Assembly (NCBI RefSeq): GCF_900114895.1
Contig: NZ_FOUO01000004.1
Span: 144,003 to 208,002 of the forward strand
Reading direction: 5' to 3'
DNA length: 64,000 nt
From: Ectothiorhodospira mobilis
GTDB taxonomy: Bacteria > Pseudomonadota > Gammaproteobacteria > Ectothiorhodospirales > Ectothiorhodospiraceae
Made by a program: the position numbers and the translations under genes. This document shows positions 45,613-54,698 of the stretch, piece by piece; positions within the stretch are counted from its first letter, which is position 1, and every line of letters begins with the position of its first letter. The notes under the pieces are model-generated. The model did no database searches and was not told where the DNA came from. It saw only the letters and a program-made list of their open reading frames with translations.

Positions 45613-46236
45613 TCAGGGGCGCGGGGACGGGGCGGAATCGCCCCGCTCATCCTTGCGTGCCGAAACCCCGGCGGTGAGGGTGTAGCGCATGGCGTCCTCC
45701 AGGGACAGGTCCAGCGGCTGGACCCGCTCCCGCGGCAGCATCAGGGTATAGCCCCCGATCTGGTAGCTCATGGGCAGGTAGACGGCGATGGTGTCTCGAT
45801 CGCCGAGGGCCGCCGGCAGCCCGGCGAAGTCCTCCCGGGTGATAAAGCCCACCACGCGGGCGTCCAGGCCGGGGAGGGTGACCAGCACCGCCTCGCCAAA
45901 GCGCTCGTGGATCTCGCCGGAGAAGAGCCGGGTCACGTCCCGCACCATGCCGTGGATGGTCTTGACCACCGGGATGCGCTGCATCCAGCCCTCCACCCAT
46001 TGCAGCAGCCCCTGCACCACATAGGCCCGCATGAGCAGGCCCAGGGCGAAGATCAGGCCCACGCCCGTCACCAGCCCCAGCCCCGGCAGGTAGAGGGTGT
46101 CCGGGAGCAGGAGCTTGAGCAGGCCCCCGAGCACCGCCTCCAGGGTGTTGCCCAGCCAAAGGACAAGGGCTAGGGTGACCACCATCGGCAAGATGGCCGC
46201 AAGACCGGTGAGAAATGTGCGCGTCAGGCCTTTCAA
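45613..46236 (-). CDS. DUF502 membrane protein
   Basis: 207 residues with the TTG start at 46236, chosen because GGAGGT lies 5 nt upstream and homologues begin with K-x-L-x-R-x-F-L-T-G (here KGLTRTFLTG). The longer frame from ATG 46263 contains that ribosome-binding site inside its coding region. Two membrane helices (about 7-31 and 49-70), then a soluble domain with IPVVKTIHGMVRDVTRLF and VVGFITRED. Function unknown. It is divergent from bchH. Confidence 0.88.
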   Translation of the reverse strand: MKGLTRTFLTGLAAILPMVVTLALVLWLGNTLEAVLGGLLKLLLPDTLYLPGLGLVTGVGLIFALGLLMRAYVVQGLLQWVEGWMQRIPVVKTIHGMVRDVTRLFSGEIHERFGEAVLVTLPGLDARVVGFITREDFAGLPAALGDRDTIAVYLPMSYQIGGYTLMLPRERVQPLDLSLEDAMRYTLTAGVSARKDERGDSAPSPRP

Positions 46237-46323
46237 ACCGCACCTCCGCATGGGGGTATGCATGGCGCTTCGGGGCGCACCGCGCCGGGGTGTCCGGTGG
46301 CTCGTGGGGCCCCCGCAAGGGCC

Positions 46324-46341
46324 TGTCCAGCTTGGTTGACA
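46324..46341. promoter_or_regulatory. PpsR/CrtJ-type operator TGT-N12-ACA before bchH
   Basis: TGT at 46324-46326 and ACA at 46339-46341 are separated by exactly 12 bp, the consensus for the aerobic photosynthesis repressor PpsR/CrtJ. The ACA is also the end of the -35 hexamer, so binding would block RNA polymerase. Only one full site was seen; the family often uses two. Confidence 0.6.
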
Positions 46342-46364
46342 CCCGGCCCGGGCCGAACTAATTT
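46336..46364 (+). promoter_or_regulatory. sigma-70 promoter of bchH
   Basis: A perfect -35 TTGACA (46336-46341), a 17-bp spacer and a weaker -10 TAATTT (46359-46364). The gene start is about 65 nt downstream. The overlap with the TGT-N12-ACA element supports both assignments. Confidence 0.6.
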
Positions 46365-46428
46365 GACACGGATCCCGGGGAGGCGCCAGCCGGCCGTTCC
46401 GGAAACCCCATTACAGGCACGAAATCCT

Positions 46429-49400
46429 ATGGCATCCAAGCCCACGTCTGCAGCCGATCCAACCCCCATCCGGGTGGTCATCGTCACCATGGACACCCAT
46501 CTGGCCAGTGCCACGGACCGGGCCAGGGCCACGCTCCAGCGCCAGCTGCCGGGGCTGGAGCTCTCGCTCCACGCCGCCTCCGAATGGGCGGGGGACGCCG
46601 AGGCCCTGGAGCGATGCCGCGCCGATGTGGCGGCCGCCGACATCCTCGTGGTCACCATGCTCTTTCTCGAGGACCAGTACCAGCAGATCCTCGAGGACCT
46701 GAAGGCGCGCCGGGACGACTGCGATGCCCTCATCTGCGCCATGTCCGCCGGCGACGTGACCAAGCTGACGCGCATGGGCCAGTTCGACATGTCCAAGCCC
46801 AGCAGCGGTCCCATGGCCCTGCTCAAGAAGCTGCGGGGCCAGCAGAAGGAGGGGGACAGCCCCGCCAGCGCCGGTGCCCAGCAGATGAAGATGCTGCGCC
46901 GCATCCCCCAGTTGCTGCGCTTCATCCCCGGCACCGCCCAGGACGTGCGCGCCTACTTCCTCACCCTCCAGTACTGGCTCGGCGGGTCCGAGGAAAACAT
47001 GGCCAACATGATCCGCTTCCTGGTGGACCGTTATGCCGACGGCCCGCGCCGTGGCCTGCGGGGCCGCCTGGAGGTGGCGTCGCCGGTGGAGTACCCCGAG
47101 GTGGGGGTCTACCACCCGGACATGACCCCCCGGCTCTCGGCGGATCTGCAGGACCTGCCGCGCCGGGGAAACAAGGGGCAGGGGCGCGTCGGCCTGCTGC
47201 TGTTGCGCTCCTATGTCCTGGCGGGTAACGCGGGACACTACGATCCGGTCATCCGCGGCCTGGAGGAGGCCGGGCTTGAGGTGATCCCCGCCTTCGCCGC
47301 CGGCCTGGACGCCCGCCCCGCCATCGAGGCCTTCTTCATGGAGGACGGCCGTCCCACGGTGGACGCCGTGGTCTCCCTCACCGGCTTCTCCCTGGTGGGC
47401 GGGCCGGCCTATAACGACGCCCGCGCCGCCGAGGAGATCCTGACCCGCCTCGATGTGCCCTACATCGCGGCCCACCCGGTGGAATTCCAGACCCTGGACC
47501 AGTGGGGCCGCTCCGAACGGGGTCTGCTGCCGGTGGAGAGCACCATCATGGTGGCCATCCCGGAACTGGACGGCAGCATCGCCCCCATGGTCTTCGGTGG
47601 CCGCCCGGGGCCGGCCGGCAGTGTCTGCGAGGGCTGCGAGCTGGGCTGCACCTTCAGCGGCAGCGACAACACCCAGGACATGTTCACCTGCCGCGAGCGG
47701 GCGCAGATGCTGGTGGCCCGGGTGCGCCGCCTGGTGGAACTGCGCCGGGCCGAGCGGGCCGAGCGCAAGGTGGCGGTGGTGCTGTTCAACTACCCGCCCA
47801 ACGCCGGCAACACCGGCACGGCCGCCTATCTGGGGGTCTTCGAGTCGCTATACAACACCCTGCGGGAGATGCAGGCCGCGGGCTACCATGTGGATCTGCC
47901 CGAGAGCGCCGATGCCCTGCGGGAGGAGATCATCAACGGCAATCGGGAGCAGTACGGCGCCGATGCCAACGTGCATACCCTCATCCCCGCCGAGGACCAC
48001 GTGCGCCGCGAGAAGCATCTCAAGGAGATCGAGGCCCAATGGGGCCCGGCCCCGGGCAAGGTGCTCACCAATGGCAGCTCCATCTTCGTCATGGGTCGGC
48101 AGTACGGCAATGTCCTGGTGGCGGTGCAACCCTCCTTCGGCTATGAAGGGGACCCCATGCGCCTGCTCTTCGAGCACGGCTTTGCCCCCACCCATGCCTT
48201 CTCCGCCTTCTACCGCTACCTGCGGGAGGACTTCGCCGCCCACGCCGTGCTGCATTTCGGCACCCATGGGGCCCTGGAGTTCATGCCGGGCAAGCAGGTG
48301 GGCATGTCCGGCGCCTGCTGGCCCGACCGCCTCATCGGCGATCTGCCCAACCTGTATCTCTATGCCTCCAACAACCCCTCGGAGGGGGCCCTGGCCAAGC
48401 GCCGTTCCGCGGCCACGCTCGTCAGCTACCTGACCCCGCCGGTGGCCCATGCCGGCCTCTATCGCGGCCTGGTGGATCTCAAGAGCTCCATCGACCGCTG
48501 GCGCGGGCTGGAACCGGATCGCGAGCACGAGCGCGCCGAACTGGCGGAACTGATCCAGTCCCAGGCGGCGGAACTGGAACTGGCCCCCGCCGAACCCCTC
48601 TGGGACGTGGGCAGCGGCGAGGCCGAGGAGCAGGTGCGTCGCCTGGGCGAGGCCGTGCTGGAACTGGAATACACCCTGATCCCCCATGGCCTGCACGTGG
48701 TGGGCACCCCTCCGGACGAGGAGGAGCGCGTCGATATGCTGGTGGCCATGGCCGATGCCGGCCAGTCCATGCGTCTGGAGCGGGAGGCGGTGCAGACCCT
48801 GGTGCGGACCGGCGAGGTGGCACCGGCCCTGGAGCAGGCGGGGCTGGAGGACACCGAGGAGAACCGGGAACGCCTGCAGCAACTGCTGCGGGCCAACGAA
48901 CTCATGTCCCGGGACCACGAGATCGACGGCATCCTGCGGGCCCTGGACGGGCGCTTCATCCGCCCCGCGCCGGGGGGGGATGTCATGCGCCAGCCGGACG
49001 TGCTGCCCACCGGGCGCAACCTGCACGGCTTCGATCCCTTCCGTATCCCCAGCGCCTTCGCCCTCAAGGATGGCGCGCAGCAGGCGGAGCGGCTCATCGC
49101 CCGCCATCAGCAGGAGGGCAACGGCCTGCCCGAGTCCGTGGCCATGGTCCTCTGGGGCAGTGACAACCTCAAGACCGAGGGCAGCCAGATCGGCCAGGCC
49201 CTGGCCCTGGTGGGGGCCCGCCCGCGGTTTGACAACTATGGCCGCCTGGCCGGCGCGGAACTCATCCCGCTGGAGGAGCTGGGCCGCCCCCGCATCGACG
49301 TGGTGCTCACCCTCTCGGGCATCTTCCGCGACCTGCTGCCCCTGCAGATCAAGCTCCTGGCGGAGGCCACCTACCTGGCGGCGGCCGCCGAGGACGAGCC

Positions 49401-50211
49401 CCTGGAGCAGAACTTCGTGCGCGCCCACGCCCTGGCCTATCAGAAGGCCCACGGCTGTGACCTGGAGACGGCGGCGCTGCGGGTCTACGGCAATGCCGAC
49501 GGGGCCTACGGCTCCAACGTCAACAGCCTGGTGGAGAACGGGCGCTGGGACGACGAGGACGAACTGGGCAACACCTATACCCAGCGCAAGGGGTTTGCCT
49601 ACGGCCGCAACGGGCGGCCCAGCAAGCAGGACGCCCTGCTCAAGACCATGCTGGCGGACGTGCAGCTCACCTACCAGAACCTGGACTCCGTGGAGCTGGG
49701 GGTGACCACCATCGACAACTACTTCGACACCCTCGGCGGCATCAGCCGCGCCGTGCGCCAGGCCCGGGGCGGCAAGGATACCCCGGTGTACATCGGCGAC
49801 CAGACCAAGGGCGACGGCACCGTGCGCACCCTGTCGGAACAGGTATCCCTGGAGACCCGCACCCGCATGCTCAACCCCAAGTGGTACGAGGGGGCCCTGA
49901 AGCACGGCTACGAGGGGGTGCGGCAGATCGAGGTGCACATCACCAACACCATGGGCTGGTCCGCCACCACCGGCCAGGTGCAGCCCTGGGTGTATCAGAA
50001 GCTCTCCGAGACCTTCGTGCTGGACCCGGAGATGCGCGAGCGGCTGGCCAAGCTCAACCCCACGGCCTCGGCCAAGATGGCCAACCGCCTGCTGGAGGCC
50101 TCCGACCGCAACTATTGGCATCCGGACGAGGAGACCCTGGAGGCCCTGCGCCGTGCCGGTGAGGAGCTGGAGGACCGTCTGGAGGGCATCGAGGAGTCCC
50201 CGGCGGCCTGA
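46429..50211 (+). CDS. bchH: magnesium chelatase subunit H
   Basis: 1260 residues, normal for BchH. The large subunit binds protoporphyrin IX and, with BchI and BchD, inserts magnesium, the first committed step of bacteriochlorophyll synthesis. Seen: N-terminal VVIVTMDTHLASATDRA, SGPMALLKKLRG, FNYPPNAGNTGTAAYLGVFESL and HFGTHGALEFMPGKQVGMS (quoted in parts). The C-terminal third carries YGSNVNSLVENG and ITNTMGWSATTGQV. A cysteine cluster C400-x2-C403-x3-C407-x13-C421 resembles that tied to an Fe-S centre in Rhodobacter capsulatus BchH. It is preferred over CobN by length and these signatures. No other bch, crt or puf gene is in the window. Confidence 0.95.
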   Translation: MASKPTSAADPTPIRVVIVTMDTHLASATDRARATLQRQLPGLELSLHAASEWAGDAEALERCRADVAAADILVVTMLFLEDQYQQILEDLKARRDDCDALICAMSAGDVTKLTRMGQFDMSKPSSGPMALLKKLRGQQKEGDSPASAGAQQMKMLRRIPQLLRFIPGTAQDVRAYFLTLQYWLGGSEENMANMIRFLVDRYADGPRRGLRGRLEVASPVEYPEVGVYHPDMTPRLSADLQDLPRRGNKGQGRVGLLLLRSYVLAGNAGHYDPVIRGLEEAGLEVIPAFAAGLDARPAIEAFFMEDGRPTVDAVVSLTGFSLVGGPAYNDARAAEEILTRLDVPYIAAHPVEFQTLDQWGRSERGLLPVESTIMVAIPELDGSIAPMVFGGRPGPAGSVCEGCELGCTFSGSDNTQDMFTCRERAQMLVARVRRLVELRRAERAERKVAVVLFNYPPNAGNTGTAAYLGVFESLYNTLREMQAAGYHVDLPESADALREEIINGNREQYGADANVHTLIPAEDHVRREKHLKEIEAQWGPAPGKVLTNGSSIFVMGRQYGNVLVAVQPSFGYEGDPMRLLFEHGFAPTHAFSAFYRYLREDFAAHAVLHFGTHGALEFMPGKQVGMSGACWPDRLIGDLPNLYLYASNNPSEGALAKRRSAATLVSYLTPPVAHAGLYRGLVDLKSSIDRWRGLEPDREHERAELAELIQSQAAELELAPAEPLWDVGSGEAEEQVRRLGEAVLELEYTLIPHGLHVVGTPPDEEERVDMLVAMADAGQSMRLEREAVQTLVRTGEVAPALEQAGLEDTEENRERLQQLLRANELMSRDHEIDGILRALDGRFIRPAPGGDVMRQPDVLPTGRNLHGFDPFRIPSAFALKDGAQQAERLIARHQQEGNGLPESVAMVLWGSDNLKTEGSQIGQALALVGARPRFDNYGRLAGAELIPLEELGRPRIDVVLTLSGIFRDLLPLQIKLLAEATYLAAAAEDEPLEQNFVRAHALAYQKAHGCDLETAALRVYGNADGAYGSNVNSLVENGRWDDEDELGNTYTQRKGFAYGRNGRPSKQDALLKTMLADVQLTYQNLDSVELGVTTIDNYFDTLGGISRAVRQARGGKDTPVYIGDQTKGDGTVRTLSEQVSLETRTRMLNPKWYEGALKHGYEGVRQIEVHITNTMGWSATTGQVQPWVYQKLSETFVLDPEMRERLAKLNPTASAKMANRLLEASDRNYWHPDEETLEALRRAGEELEDRLEGIEESPAA

Positions 50212-50259
50212 GGCCGCCGCCCGGGACAGGAATGGAGTTCGGCCCCCCGGGGGATGGCC

Positions 50260-51420
50260 CTAGCTCAGCCGGTTCCTGTAGTCCTCGTAGCCGAAGGCCT
50301 TCACCACCCGCAGTTGGCGGCTTTGTGCGTCCACCCGGCAGATGGCCGGAAGGGGCATGCCGTTGAAGGTGGTGGTCTTCACCATGGTGTAGTGGGCCAT
50401 GTCGGTGAACACCAGGCGCTGTCCGATGGATAGGGGTTCGTCGAAGGCGTAGACCCCGATCATGTCCCCCGCCAGGCAGGTCTGCCCCCCCAGGCGGTAG
50501 GTATAGGGCCTCTCCCCGGGCTGGCCCGCGCCCACCACCTGCGGCCGGTAGGGCATCTCCAGCACGTCCGGCATGTGGGCGGTGGCCGAGGTGTCCAGGA
50601 TGGCGATGGGCCCCTCGTTGTCCACGATGTCCAGCACCGTGCATACGAGAAAGCCCGCGTTCAGGGCGATGGCCTCCCCGGGCTCCAGGTAGACCGTCAG
50701 GTGCGGGTGGCGGGCGCGGAATCCGCGCACGATGCGCACCAGGCGGTCCACGTCGTAGTCCTCCCGCGTGATGTGGTGCCCGCCGCCGAAGTTCACCCAC
50801 TTCAGGGCGGGCAACAGGTGGCCGAAACGGGCCTCGAAGGCCGCCAGGGTGCGTTCCAGGGCATCGCTGTTCTGCTCACACAGGGTGTGGAAATGCAGCC
50901 CCTCCAGCCCCGTGAGATCCACCCCCTCCAGATCGCGGATGCGGGTACCCAGGCGGGAACCCGGGGTGCAGGGGTCGTAGAGGGCCACCGCCCCTTCGGA
51001 GTGTTCCGGGTTTACCCGCAGCCCCGGGGAGACGCGGCGCGCCGCGCCGGCGACCCGCTCGCGAAAGCGTAGCCACTGCCCGGGAGAGTTGAAACTGATG
51101 TGGTCGGCGTGGCGCAGCACCTTCGTCATCTCCGCGTCGGAGAAGGCCGGATTGAAGCAGTGCACCTCGCCGCCGAACTGCTCGGCCCCCAGCCGGGCCT
51201 CGTGCTGGCCGCTGGCGGTGGTCCCGTCCAGGTAACGGCGCAGCAGCGGGAAGGTATCCCACATGGCGAACCCCTTCAGGGCCAGCAGGATGCGCGCCCC
51301 GCTGGCCTCGCGCACCCGGGCGAGGCGCTCCAGGTTGCGGATCAGCAGGGCGTCGTCCACCACGAAGGCGGGGGAGGGGCAGTCCCGGGGATCGAAGTCC
51401 GGCGTGGCGGGCAGGTCCAT
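50260..51420 (-). CDS. nspC: carboxynorspermidine decarboxylase
   Basis: 386 residues. PLP-dependent alanine-racemase-fold decarboxylase with the PLP Lys K49 (ALKGFAMW). Further signatures are TTASGQHEARLGAEQFGGEVHCFNPAFSD, GLHFHTLCEQ, NFGGGHHITREDYD, EPGEAI and GQTCLAGDMIGVYAF. It decarboxylates carboxynorspermidine or carboxyspermidine in the alternative spermidine pathway. It lies 7 nt from the end of the upstream synthase gene, so the two form an operon. Confidence 0.93.
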   Translation of the reverse strand: MDLPATPDFDPRDCPSPAFVVDDALLIRNLERLARVREASGARILLALKGFAMWDTFPLLRRYLDGTTASGQHEARLGAEQFGGEVHCFNPAFSDAEMTKVLRHADHISFNSPGQWLRFRERVAGAARRVSPGLRVNPEHSEGAVALYDPCTPGSRLGTRIRDLEGVDLTGLEGLHFHTLCEQNSDALERTLAAFEARFGHLLPALKWVNFGGGHHITREDYDVDRLVRIVRGFRARHPHLTVYLEPGEAIALNAGFLVCTVLDIVDNEGPIAILDTSATAHMPDVLEMPYRPQVVGAGQPGERPYTYRLGGQTCLAGDMIGVYAFDEPLSIGQRLVFTDMAHYTMVKTTTFNGMPLPAICRVDAQSRQLRVVKAFGYEDYRNRLS

Positions 51421-51427
51421 GGTGGTC

Positions 51428-52627
<1,200 letters not shown>

Positions 52628-52777
52628 AGGCCTCGATACTGGGGTTTGGGGTCAGTGATGATCCGTGGGCGGCTTCGGGGATGCCCCGCTGTGCCCTTCA
52701 GGGTGCCCCCGGGAGGTGACAAAGCCATGAAAAGGGGCCGCCTGCGGCGGGGATGATGCCCCCTGAGAGGCCCGGTA

Positions 52778-53482
52778 TCAAGCCCTCTCCACGCTGAAGG
52801 TGATGGCATAGCGCCGGCTCTTGCCAAAGACCAGGGCCATGCGGCCCTGGCCGCCGGTGTCCAGGCCCAGGTCCGCGGCCCGGTGCAGGCCCTGGGCCCG
52901 GTGCAGCCGCCTCAGGGAGGTCTCGATGCTGCCCTTGTGGCGGCGGATGTACAGGGCCAGGTCCGGGCGTACCACGGCCTGGATGTCGTGCTCCTGCCGG
53001 CGCACCGCCAGTTGCGTGCAGGCCGGTCCCAGTTCTTTCGCGGGGAGTCCGAACAGGCGCTCCAGGATGCGCTGCATGCCATCCTCCGGGGGTTCCCCCA
53101 GATAGAGGTTCCACAGGAAGCGGCCGATGCCGTAATCGTCGCTCCACCAGCCGGTCTCGGGGTTGCGCACGTGCAATCCCACGGGCACCAGACGGTAGGC
53201 GCCCAGTCCCGGATCGTCGGTGAGGATGTCAAAGCTCACCTGTCGACATCCCAGATGCCTTCGGGCACCCTTCACCATGAGCGCCGCGTTCCTGGGGGTG
53301 AGCAGCTTCAGGGCCATGCGGTCCCGGGGTTGCATGGCCCGCCCGCGCTGGCGCTGGATGTCCTGGATTACCTCCAGGGCGCATTGGGTGATGAGGCGCT
53401 GATCGCGCACCACCCCGTTTGGGGGGATGTTGTGGGACTGCTGTTCGTCCTCGGTGTCGTGGGGTTGCATGCGTTCCATCAT
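52778..53482 (-). CDS. hypothetical protein, 234 residues
   Basis: I do not recognise it. No membrane segment or signal peptide is apparent. It is rich in Arg and Leu; features include PRNAALMVKGARRHLGCRQVSFD, SDDYGIGRFLWNLYLGEPPEDG and a C-terminal beta-like end RMALVFGKSRRYAITFSVERA (quoted in parts). Start may be any of the closely spaced ATGs at 53482, 53479 or 53470; none has a clear Shine-Dalgarno. It stands alone, divergent from the HDOD gene, with 240 bp between them that hold no recognised element. Confidence 0.65.
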   Translation of the reverse strand: MMERMQPHDTEDEQQSHNIPPNGVVRDQRLITQCALEVIQDIQRQRGRAMQPRDRMALKLLTPRNAALMVKGARRHLGCRQVSFDILTDDPGLGAYRLVPVGLHVRNPETGWWSDDYGIGRFLWNLYLGEPPEDGMQRILERLFGLPAKELGPACTQLAVRRQEHDIQAVVRPDLALYIRRHKGSIETSLRRLHRAQGLHRAADLGLDTGGQGRMALVFGKSRRYAITFSVERA

Positions 53483-53722
53483 GGCTCAAGGGCTTTGGGC
53501 CGGTCCAAGGGGATTGTCGGAAAGGACTGGTACCTGCTCGGGGGCGGTACCGCGAGGCGACTCCGGAATCAACAAGCAGAAATCGGGCCATCTTCGCGTC
53601 CTCCTCCCGGTCCCCTGGGATCGGAGATGGGCCGGGTGGCGGTGACGAATATTTGACGTATTGCCCCGTGGCTCCGGCAGGATTCGGCGCAAGCGGATGT
53701 CCTTTGGAAGCGAGAAATTCCT

Positions 53723-54562
53723 ATGGACCCAACGGATCCCTCCCCCCAGGAAAGCGCCCTGCTGGAGCGGCTCGCCATCCCGCCGCAGCCGGAGGCGCTG
53801 CGCCGCATCGCCCAGGAGGCCCGCCGCGAGGAGGTGGATCTGTCCCGGGTGGCGGAGTGGATCGCCGCCGATACGAGCCTGGCCGGCGGTCTGCTGTGGG
53901 TGGTCAACTCCCCGCTGTTCCGGCGCCGCCGGGAGATCAGCGCCATACGGGAGGCGGTCCTGCTCCTGGGCCTTGAGCGCACCCGTGCGGTGGTACGCAC
54001 CGTGGCCTTGCGCAATGCCCTCTCCCATCTGCCGGAGATGGGGGGCTTCTGGAAGACCGGCGTGCGCGTGGGGGAGACTTGCGCCAGGGCCGTACAGTCC
54101 CTGCGCCGGCCGGATCTGGTGGACGACGCCTATCTGTTGGGGATCTTCCATCTGGTGGGGGTGCCGGCCCTGCGGGGGGTCTTTGGGGAGGCCTACGACC
54201 CCATGCTGCGGGAGGCCGCGGTGCACGGCTGGTCCGGTGTCCTGCAGGCGGAGCAGGCCAGCTTTGGTGTCCACCATGCCCGCATCGCCGCCCTGGTGAC
54301 GCGGCAATGGCATGTCCCTGCGGCGGTGAGCACGGCCATCGAGGGGCAGTATCGTGTGGCGCACCTGGAGACCCTGGACCATGCCGACGCCCCCGATCTG
54401 GTGGTGGCCCTGAAGCTGGCCCTGCGGGCCCTGGCGGCGGAGGACAATACCCGGCTGACCTATACCGAATGGGAGCAGCTTGCTGAGCCCCTGACGGACT
54501 ATCTGGGCCTGGCCGACGCCTCGGCCCTGGAGGCCCAGGTGGATGGCATCGCCATGGATTGA
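53723..54562 (+). CDS. HDOD domain protein
   Basis: 279 residues. The HDOD fold covers about 10-210: AIPPQPEALRRIAQEARRE, VAEWIAADTSLAGGLLWVVNSPLFRRRREISAIREAVLLLGLERTRAVV (quoted in parts), then YLLGIFHLVGVPAL and HHARIAALVTRQWHVPAAV. The catalytic HD pair is absent, as in HDOD proteins, which act as signalling adaptors. It precedes a kinase-phosphodiesterase operon with a 136-bp gap. Confidence 0.85.
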   Translation: MDPTDPSPQESALLERLAIPPQPEALRRIAQEARREEVDLSRVAEWIAADTSLAGGLLWVVNSPLFRRRREISAIREAVLLLGLERTRAVVRTVALRNALSHLPEMGGFWKTGVRVGETCARAVQSLRRPDLVDDAYLLGIFHLVGVPALRGVFGEAYDPMLREAAVHGWSGVLQAEQASFGVHHARIAALVTRQWHVPAAVSTAIEGQYRVAHLETLDHADAPDLVVALKLALRALAAEDNTRLTYTEWEQLAEPLTDYLGLADASALEAQVDGIAMD

Positions 54563-54616
54563 TCCGGCCCCCGGGGCATGGTGGGACCGCGCGGGGGTTG
54601 TCTCCCCGGGGTTGAA

Positions 54617-54630
54617 TTGATCATGATCAT
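54617..54630. promoter_or_regulatory. FNR/Anr-like box before the hybrid kinase
   Basis: TTGATCATGATCAT matches TTGAT-N4-ATCAA in nine of ten specified positions. Its centre lies about 43 bp upstream of a plausible start point behind a weak -10 (GATACA, 54655-54660), close to the -41.5 spacing of class II FNR activation. The core TGATCATGATCA is a perfect 12-bp palindrome. Confidence 0.5.
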
Positions 54631-54698
54631 GGAACGGCGTCATCGCCGCCACTGGATACAAGCCGTCCCGGGTCCTGGGCCCCGGGGCAGGGGATGAG

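Noticed and set aside
46429..50211. CobN (cobaltochelatase) instead of BchH
   Set aside because: Length, the N-terminal VVIVTMDTHL start, the HFGTHGALEFMPGKQ region and the cysteine cluster fit BchH better, and no cobalamin gene is nearby.
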